A stretch of 27,392 nucleotides of DNA from positions 1 to 27,392 of the IMG/VR virus record IMGVR_UViG_3300035228_000218. The stretch is one strand, 5' to 3'. This document shows positions 14,278 to 24,500 of this stretch, piece by piece (positions within the stretch are counted from its first letter, which is position 1; each line of letters begins with the position of its first letter). The translations under genes were made by a program, and so were the position numbers. The notes under the pieces were generated by a model that worked only from the letters and a program-made list of their open reading frames with translations, did not search any database and was not told where the DNA came from. The stretch comes from a virus.

Positions 14278-15525
14278 TTAGTATGCTCGGATAATGTACA
14301 CTACAGTTAATGATGGTTGACTTGTATTCATATCTATTTGCAATGCCCCTACATTACTAGCATTATCGAGAGTTGTGTTTACTGGAATATTTACACTAGC
14401 AACTAATCTAGATTGTGGTTTTAAACTTGCTTGCTTGTATACAATTGCAAATGGTTCATGAGAATGTGCTTGAATACTACTATCCGTCCACCCAGATCCT
14501 TGATTACTGATCAAAGTTCCAAAAGTTCCTAAACTTGGACTATCTTGATAAAAATTTCTATATCCAACTGGGACTGAAATATTATTTCCATTTCTACCAT
14601 AAGCGATAGTAGCATCACTATCTAATTGATTATAAATCCATTGACCTTTACTAGCAATAGGAGATCTATCGAGTTGAAATGGAAAAAGGTTAACAGGAGG
14701 ATTTTCTGATGTCACTCCACCCACCACTCTTCCTGGTTGACCACTACCAAATCCAGTTCCTAAATTAGTCCAAGCAGAAAAATCGCTGCTGTTATTTCGC
14801 AGTGTTTCACCTTTATAAAATTGCTCATACTCAAAGTAAATTTCATCAATGAATCCATCAGACTCTGCTGGATTGCCAGTGTTATCCCAAGCACCGTGTG
14901 TCCAATCAATCTCAATATTGTCCCAAGGAATAGCTCCTATGCCTGGTTTAGTTGCAGGATTGGCGTTAATAGTTTCATAACTTCCACCATGACTATGTTG
15001 CCTGATGTGTGTATGACCTAACTTTCTTCCACCAATATACATGGTTTTTTCACCATCTCCAGGAATAATAGTATTTCCGGCAATGTTACCACTATATCCT
15101 AATCTATCATTTAAAGTGAATACAACATCAGTGTAAACATCAGTAAACACTGTTGGAGCAGCAGTATCTGTATTAACACCAATAAACGGTGCTATAATAT
15201 TTTTGGCGTCAGCATCATCATCAATAGTATTATTTTTAGTACCAAAATAAGTTTCTTCAATATCCATCAAAAATCTACCTTGATTTAAATTAGGTAGAAG
15301 AATATCGCCGTCATAATTTGGAAAAGAACCTCCAAAATTTGATGCGTTTGGATCTTGATTATACGTATCCCCAATTGCTTGCGCTAAAAGAGGAAATTGG
15401 TCTGCTTCGATAGCACTGCCATCACATAAAATCCATCCCTTAGGCACTTCACTAAGTGCCCCAGACCAAGGAGCGATGGTGCCCATCACCGCTGCCTTCA
15501 TAGTTTTTGTTTTCTGATAGAACAT
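14278..15525 (-). CDS. Tail-collar domain fibre protein (415 aa)
   Basis: The N-terminus carries a clear phage tail-collar domain: GTIAPWSGA, VPKGWILCDGSAIE, FPLLAQAIGDTY, and ILLPNLNQGRFLMDIEE (residues about 15-92). HTHIRQHSHGG and AHSHEPFAI are HxH pairs like those that bind metal in the T4 gp12-type collar. The protein ends in VYIIRAY. It starts four bases downstream of the giant gene stop at ATG 15525; an internal ATG at codon 9 is possible, but the packing supports the first. It is expected to trimerise as a tail fibre or short tail fibre-like virion protein. Confidence 0.9.
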   Translation of the reverse strand: MFYQKTKTMKAAVMGTIAPWSGALSEVPKGWILCDGSAIEADQFPLLAQAIGDTYNQDPNASNFGGSFPNYDGDILLPNLNQGRFLMDIEETYFGTKNNTIDDDADAKNIIAPFIGVNTDTAAPTVFTDVYTDVVFTLNDRLGYSGNIAGNTIIPGDGEKTMYIGGRKLGHTHIRQHSHGGSYETINANPATKPGIGAIPWDNIEIDWTHGAWDNTGNPAESDGFIDEIYFEYEQFYKGETLRNNSSDFSAWTNLGTGFGSGQPGRVVGGVTSENPPVNLFPFQLDRSPIASKGQWIYNQLDSDATIAYGRNGNNISVPVGYRNFYQDSPSLGTFGTLISNQGSGWTDSSIQAHSHEPFAIVYKQASLKPQSRLVASVNIPVNTTLDNASNVGALQIDMNTSQPSLTVVYIIRAY

Positions 15526-15529
15526 TTAA

Positions 15530-18500
15530 TTATACTTCGGTTAAGTACCAACCTGTTAAGGCAGACGGAACGCCAGAACCGCTTCCATCTGGATTTACGC
15601 CACCAGCATAAACTAATCCAAATGCCGCATTTGGTGTTTGAACGATTAGTTCTCCGCCATTATATCCCGCGAAGGATGAAGGAGAAACACCGCCAAGAGC
15701 AGCACTTCCTGTATTAGAAAGTTCATTCTGCACTTTAACATCATCTACTGCTCTAATAACGAGACTTAGATTATAACTTAGAGATCCACTAATATCTATA
15801 ATACGAATGGTATCTCCAATTAGAGGATTACCTGGCAATTTGAATAATGTATTACCTGTCGAGTTAACAAAGTAGTTAACATTAGATTCGGCAATAATGA
15901 CAGTATCACTTGAATGTACCCATTTAGCACCACCAGTTCTAGTAATGTAATTAGGAATCTGAGCAATTGTCATTCCTCCATCTTCTTCGACAGAGAACAT
16001 ATCCGCTCCACTGCTATTCTTAATAACAGTTCTTCTATCAATTTGATCACCACTAGAATCTCTATATTGGATATCCAATCCACCTGTAAAGATCTTAATA
16101 GATCCACCGAATTCAGAAGTTCCCGTTCCGAGAGCAGATAACTTACCAAAGACTGTCAAGTCTCCAGAAGAATTATCAAATATAAGTCTTGGAGAAGAAA
16201 GATCAGCATCACCAGTAGAAGAATCTGTACTAAAGAATCTCATTCCTCCTGTACTTAAGATGGTTCCAGTTGCAGTATCAATTTGGAAAGTAACAGACTC
16301 ACTAACCTCAGAATTACCGCCATTAGTGAGAGTTAGGAACTCTGTATTACCTTGTGGAGTTAACTTAAACAGTTCACCATCTTGAGCAGCAAAAGTCGAT
16401 CCTCTTAACGTAATAGTATTGTTTGTAGTTAGAGTTCCAGCAATGTCAGTATTACCAGTGTTAGAATCAACAGTAAACTTATTGAATCCAGATCCGGCAA
16501 GGATATCACCGAAGATGTAAGTATCACCAGTAGTAGATTCTACTTTGAATACTTCAGCAGCGGGTGATCCACCATCATTAACACTCAAGGATTGTGGAGA
16601 AGTGCTGATTAGTTCTTTGACACTTACAAATTCAGATGAAGATAACCTCATGAAATCTCTAGTGGAAATAGTTCCACCAAATTCAGCAACCCCAATTCTT
16701 GCATCAGCAGAAGTAGCAGGAATTCCATTTTCTGGAACATCAATCAGATCGTCAAAGTCAAGGTCAGAACCAGTAATATAAGAAGCATTTGACTGCTTAA
16801 CTAGTTTGGCAATAACACAACCATCTGGATGATTGAGGTATGTTCCTGTTCCTTCTTGACCTCTACCAACAATTAATCTATAACCATTTGGATCAGAAGG
16901 GTTTGCAACGTTAGCAAGACCAATAACACGAACAATTTCGCTCTCTGCCTCATTTCTCAAACCTGTTAGTTGGTTTGGAGCAACACCAACAATATCAGGA
17001 GAAGTAGGATCTGCTCTATCAATTAAGAGAAGATCACCAACTTGGAAATCAGTAATAGTTGGTGTTGTAATTGGTAGAACATATGATTGACCAGCATCAT
17101 TAGTTCCATTTACTTGGAATGTAAGGTCTCCACCACCAACTCCACCACCAAGTTGATCATTAGTAATTGTAATAGTTTCATTATCAATATATCCAGAACC
17201 AGGAGACTCAACAGAAATGTCAATTGTATTATCAAATCTAACAATAACAGTAAATGTAGCACCAACACCAATACCGTCAGAAGTAGCAGTCAAGAACGAA
17301 TATGTCGCTGCTGGTCTAAACGTAGCGCCAGTATTAATAATATTATCAATCGATGCAATTTGTCCGCCTGCTAACAAGAAGGAATTAGAACCCCATGCAG
17401 CAACACCACCAGTATCAATAAACTTACCAGTAGATTCATATTTGTAAAAATCGATATTTGGATTTTCTACACCACCAACATTATGAGCAACGATAGTCGT
17501 TCCAAACCTACCTCTTACAATTTCAATAATACCAGCGTTCAAACCACCGTCTAATCTGATATTACCTTCAACAATTGTTGAAGCAAGAACGTTCAGGGTG
17601 TTTCTGATAATGGTAGAACCACCAGTTGAACCCATGGTGAACGTAGTTGCGTTAAGAGCAAGATTAACTGTGTTAGTTTGATCTCCATCAAATAGATTGA
17701 CAGTTCTAGTTTGAGTGAACAATCTAGAAGTGCTTGTTCCAGCACCATATCGTGTGCCAATTTCAAGTTCACCAGCAATTAAAGTCTGTCTGGTTCCAAT
17801 TTCAGTAAAGGATGCGGTATTGCCCCATGCTCCACCAAGAGTAATTTCACACTTATTAGTAACATCATCACTAACACTAGCAATATCAACTACAGCATCA
17901 GTAGAATTTCTATGAAGTCTTAAAGTTGTTGTTGTTGCAGCATTACCAATCTGAATCGTTTGGTTAGGGGAAGAGTTAGCAATGTTAATACTTTGAGCAA
18001 CAGTTGTGTTGTTCAAGAAGTTAAAGATCTGACCTTCACCTGCCCAGTTTAGAATATTTGCATTCTGTGGGACAAAGTTGAATGTGTTATTTGTGGTGGT
18101 TAGATCACCACCATTAACTTGAATGTCAGAAGTAAATTCAACATCACCAGTAAATCTACCAGTACCAATAACGGTTAGAGTCTTATCTAAGTTGAATTGT
18201 GGGTTAACAGTATTTCCAACTGTAGTATTGATGCCAAGTCTACCACCATTTGTGGTCATGACACGAAGAGTTGCCGCGTCATCTATATTAGAACTATCAC
18301 CACCAACTAAGAAAGCATTATCTAGATCTGTTTCAGTCTTAACAACTGTAGTCTCATTCAAGTAGTCATTAATCTTCTTACCACTGATGAATGCATTACC
18401 TACAACATCTAGGTTTGCTCTTGGATCAGTTTCGGGAGAGACAAATCCATTCTGAGATGCAATATGAGCAGAACGAGCAAGAGTGTTAATACCAACCTTG

Positions 18501-21500
18501 AAGTCTCCCATGATCTCAGTGTTAGTTCTGAATGTTTCAGCACCAACAACACCAACTTCTTTCCAGTTAGAGTTAGAATAATCAATAGATGGGGCAACCT
18601 GTCCAACCGGAACGTCAGTTACACCACCAGATCCACTCCAAGATAAGAGATTAACAGGAATTGCATCAATAATTTGGAAGTGAACATAGTTATTTGCAGG
18701 ATTGAATGCATCACCATTTGGACTATAAACCTGCCAGACAGAATTTAATCTAGAATCTGGATAGTTATTGACTCTGATTTGAGAACCAGAAGTGATGCCA
18801 ACTGCAGAATTAGGAAGATTGACTCCCTGATCCTTAAATGTCAATTTAACAACATTAGTACCATTAAATTCAATAGTGAAAATATTGCTTTGAGGAATAG
18901 CTTCGTAGTAATTTGCGTAAATCCAACCCCATGATCCAGACTTACCAACTTCTAATCCTTTAAGAAGAATATCTCCTGCTTTAACAGCAACACCATTATA
19001 GTTAACAAACTGATTAACATATACTCTATCACCACCAGAGGCAACTAAAGAGTTATTGTTTGGTGTGATATTAGAAGGAAGACCATTAGCAGTGTGAGTT
19101 TGGATCTGATAACTTTGTCCTGTTCCTCTCGCATTCCAACCAAATACAGCAGCATCAATTCTATTCTTACTGATGCGAATATCTCCATCATTAACTACCT
19201 TAAAGGCAGTTCTATCAAGAGATTCATCTTGCTCAAGATTTGTAATAGGATCAACAGAAGATACATTAGAGCGAATGATTAGAACATCGCGAACTTCAGT
19301 TAGATCGTTATCCTGAACAGAAACAATTAGAGGAGACTGGAATACGTTCTGTTGAGTACCATCACCACCAACAACTGTGATGTTCTGGTTGAACGTTACA
19401 GGAGTATCGAAAGTGGTAACTAAGTTGCCAATATCCTCATCATCATCTGCACTAGACTCAAGAACTGCTGCTTCAAGGAAAGTTTCCTCTCCCGTAATAG
19501 CGTTAATCTTGCGATTACCAATATAGAGATCACCGTTGGAATTTAGACCCGTGTAGAAGACGATACCACCGTCTTCTTTCTTACTTTGTGCGTAGAAGTC
19601 CTCTTCAGGTGTTAAGACAACTTCCTGACGCGCTGGGAGACCTGTGGAGTAGTTTCCTGGACCGAATCCAAGATACTCAAACGTGTGATTACCAGCACGA
19701 GCAATAGAAGGTCTTCTAAGTTCAACATAATAGCGTTGATCTGCTAGAACTTCACTATTACCGGAAATTCTAATCTTACGATCTTCAGAACCAGAAGTAG
19801 CATTGCCATCCTGTGCTTTGATTTCCGTTGCCCCACTGTAATCATTAGTGATAAATGCAGGTTGATTAACAAAATCTTCAACTAATTCTCTAGTTACAGA
19901 GTTCTTATAATCGTTTGTAGATACAAGACCATGGATATAGTTGTCAGCAGCGGAATATGTTGAAGGAGGATCGATCGATTGTACAGCAAGTGCTAATTCT
20001 TCTGCTGATGTACCATTTTTCTTAAACCAGAGAGGATCATTCTTGTAATCCAAAGGATACAATCTGCTGACGGGTTGAGAGAACTTATAGTTTCTAAAGT
20101 TTCCACCAGCACCAGCTCCTGTTGGGAATGGAGAGATATTACCACGTAAACAACTTAAGTAATAAACACCATCTTGCTGACCTGCGATTCTACGTTGTAG
20201 TGTCTCATAACTAAAGACATAGAACGTATCCTCAATAACACCAGCATCTGCAACAGAATCAACATAATATTCAATACCAGAGTCATCTTGAATAGTATCA
20301 CCAGGAGTGATAGTATAGACATTAGCGCCTTTTTGCTTGTAATAATACTGGGGATAATTTTTTCGGATTTGTGTTTTTAGAGGTAGCGATTTGCCCATGT
20401 CTTGATCTTCAAGCATGTCAGCAAACGTGCTTCCCTGTTGGAATTTAATATTATAATATTCACTAAATTCTAACTTGCCACCACGAATATTTTTAAGGAT
20501 GAGATAATGCTCACCGTTAACAGTCATGTAAGCATGGATATTAGCAATACCGGTAGAATTACCAGACCAAGAGACTTGGTTATTACTAACACTTTCTGTC
20601 TTGTTAGTTGTCCAACTACCACCTTGTGGTGCATTGGTTTTAACTGTAGTAAACGATTCGTTTCTTAAACCAGAGTAATTGACGGTATCAATACTATGAT
20701 CAAAAACAGTCATTTCTAGATATTCAATTGTTGGATCTAGATTGTCTTCAACATAACGCGCAGATTGAATTGTCGCTTGAATACCAGAATTAAACTTAGC
20801 AAACTTTGGATTCAAGTATGGATCATATGCTGCATCGATGTTAAGACCTGCGGTTGACAAATCAGATTCAGAGTTTCCAATGAATTCACCTGCTTGAATT
20901 GGGTTTTCAAAACGAGCGCCAAAAACACTGCCAACAACTGGTTTTAGTAAAAGTTTCTGTGGTACTAACTTACGTGTATCATCAGTTCTTGTCTTAATAA
21001 CAAATCCGTTGATAGGATCTCTTGCATTCTCAAGATACTTAGGAATAACATAACGAATCTTATATGTTCTATCGTCTGCTCCACGCTCATCTTCCAAACG
21101 TGTGAACCACATGTCGGTAGATCTGTTTCTGTCTGCTAAATCAGACTGCTTGATTCTCCATTGAATATTAGTTTCTCTAACTGTTTGAAGAACGTTATTG
21201 GATCCTTCGTCCTTACAATTTACATACCACTTACCAGTTTTATTTGTTAAGCGTGAGAATGCAGGATCAAATTTAACAGGACTTCTGCGTTTGTTGGAGA
21301 ATATATCAAACTTCATAGTTTGACCAGAAACAAATGTAATTGGATTTACATTGTTAATTGCATCTGCATGAGTTTTATGGACAGTAAATACTTTATCGTT
21401 TTGATAACGAGCAAAGAATTCAATTTGTGGATTGATTTTACCATAGTTAACATCACCAGTGTCTTGTACTGCAACATCAGCGTCTGCAGCATATGTTGTT

Positions 21501-24500
21501 GATACTTCAGGTAGCGAAGGCTGTCCTTCTGCTTGTCTAAAGAAAACTTTATGTGGAGTTACAGATGCAAATGGTACATCAAAGACGTGAGGAACACTAG
21601 TCTCAATACCAGCATTGATTGCAGTAGTTATCTTAGCAGTATAACTATGAAGATCATATTTCTCATCTAAAACAAACTGATAGATATCAATCTCAACATT
21701 AGGATCAATACTGTCTGCTTCTGAAGAATAGAGGTATATACCTGCTGCAGCATTCTCCTTAGAAGTTGCTAACATTAACTTGGTCTGATCACTACCATTA
21801 AAGAATGTAGAGTTGCTATAATCTTCTGGTTGAGTTCTTCTACCAGGAGCAATTACATAGTATGTGGTGTTAGTAGAAAATCCATTAGGAAGTCTAACCA
21901 AACGCTTATCTACTTCAACATACTTACCAGTATTAATGTCAAAACGAGGACGTGGAACAAGTCTTACTGGAGTTCCAGTTTCAAAATCATGAGGATTAGA
22001 AGCACCAGTACCAGTTGTATTGATCGAGAATGCTGTAGACCTAGAAGCAAACAAAGAAAGATTTGCTGTTTGTGGTTGCCTAGAAACACTATCAACACCA
22101 CTGTTGATAATGGTAGTAATGTTTCCAATTAATGTATCGATAGCATCAGCAGTAGACGCACATTCTCTCTTCTGATACGTAAGACCTGTAGCAGGATCAG
22201 TAGCTACTTGACCAGTCTCAGTATCCTGTATAACATCAGGACCAGATGCTTCTGGACCAACGGTTACAGTTTTCGGTAGTGTATCTGCCCAAGATCCTTT
22301 CTCATATGAGAAGTATAGATCGAGTGTGCCAGTTTGTAGCGCATTTACACTAGGACCATCGTTTAGTTTAGATCCTATGGCACCCAATTCAATTTCAGTA
22401 CTACTTACAATTGACTTAACATAGGTGTTATTTGAAATATTATTAACTACTAAAGATGCTCCAGGTTGAAGCAAACCATTAACATATGCAGGATTAACAA
22501 GATCTGCATTATTATATTCTGCAACTCGCATTCCAATAAGAACACCACGAGTATCTCCAATATTAACAATTGAAGATCCACTTACTGTGGTTGCATCAAA
22601 AGCAAGGAAATCAAAGTTTCTCATGGCAGCAATTGCCATGTCTCTTACATATTCCCATGCATCAATAGTTTCTGTCTTCTCACCATCGATATAATCTAAT
22701 TGATTACCAACATAGTATGCTTCACCTGCCTGCACAGAATTGATATTGCCACCAAGTCTGAGGTCATTAACAACAGCGTCAACAATGTAAGATACATCAC
22801 GGAAACACTTGGAAGCTTCTGCTTCTAGTGTAAATGTACCACGATTAATTACTGGCAGATCGCTCAGATCATTGCTAGTGAATGCATCAACAGCAATATC
22901 AAATAAGTTTTCAATTGTACTACGTACATTTGCACAATCCCACTCTCCATGATCAATTGGAGGTGGATTAAACTGTCCTGACTGTACAATATCATTAACA
23001 ATACCAATTAATGTATCAACAGTTTGAAGTACATCCGAACAATTTCCAAGAGTGTATTCTGTTGGTTGTGTTGGTTCTGTTCTAGTAGCTGTAAGTGTAC
23101 CGGAAGCACCATCTGTTCCAATAGATTGAACAATTATACCCATAAGAGTATCAAAAGCAGCAATCGGTCCAGCACAAGAAGCGGGACCATAATTAGGACT
23201 ATCCCAATCTTCTACAATAGTTAAATCAAATTTCTGAGTAAATGGGTTGTTTGGTGATGTATCTACAGGATTTCCATTAACATCAGTACCGAATCCAGAT
23301 ACAAAACGATTTCTGATTACATCTCTAGCAATAGAAGTGGCATAAGCGAATACTCTTTGTGCTTCATCACGCTCAGGATCAAGGAACGTACTTACAGACT
23401 CACCTTTAAGAATACAATCGAGAAGTGAACCAATGTATGTGTGAGCATACTGATCACCAGGAGCACTGGCACCTACATTAACTGTAAGTGTATTGGTTGT
23501 TGATGTAATAATTTCCAACCAAGTATCAGAAGCAGGATCAGTTATACGAGGATAAGCATGTGGAGTGTTATTACCATCCATATCACATGTAAACGTGATA
23601 CTATTATCAGCAATCTTAATGTAGTTTCCATCGACCATTCCATGATTGGGAATAGTAATTTCAAAAATTCCAGTTGCTGGATCATATGTTGCTGAATCTG
23701 GTGTAAATCTCTTTGGATTTAAACCTGCAAAAATATTTGTGATGTATACTTCTGCTGCATCATATGTCTTGCTGTTTCCACCAAACTTAACGTTCCAAAG
23801 AACTTGGTCAAGAACATTGTAAACATCATCTAAACAATCTTGCTCAGTATTTGTAACCTGTGGTTGATATGTTGGGAAGTCAGACAACATACGATCATAT
23901 GCTTCTTTAGCAATGAACTGTTTGTTTGTCATTACTTGATTATAAGCAGTGGCAAAAGTATCACCAAGAACTACAGGATCACCAACCTGATCTAATGTAA
24001 TTGTAGAGTCTTTTTGATGTAATTGGTTATTAATAGCACGATTGATTGCATCAGCAGCACGAGCAAATGCCGTGATCGATTGTGATTGCTCTCCAAGAAG
24101 TCCGTTTGGAATAGGATTACCATCCTTGCTAAAGTATCCTCTTGCCATCGCGACACAATACTCATTGCCACCAAACCACAAGTCTTGCTGAACTGCTCCA
24201 ACTATGTACCCAATATCTCTACGGCACTTAGTTTCGTTAATAGATTGTACACCTGCAGTTAGTTGTACATAGTTAGCATTATTTGGGTCGGTTAGTGATT
24301 CAATATTGTTATCAGAAACAACCTGAGTTACAATTGTAGTTAAAGTAGCAATTGCATTCTGGACATCAGTACAAGAGGCAGGGTCTAAATTATCTGGAAG
24401 ATCACCAAGTCCATCTCCATATATTGCTTCACCAACAGAAACAAGTGTATCTTGATAACCGTTAGTTAATTGGTTAGAGACTGCTAACTGCATATAATCT

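Noticed and set aside
14278-15525. T4 gp12 (short tail fibre) as exact identity
   Set aside because: The collar domain and HxH pairs fit the family, but three different genes here share them, so no single one can be called gp12 by sequence alone.
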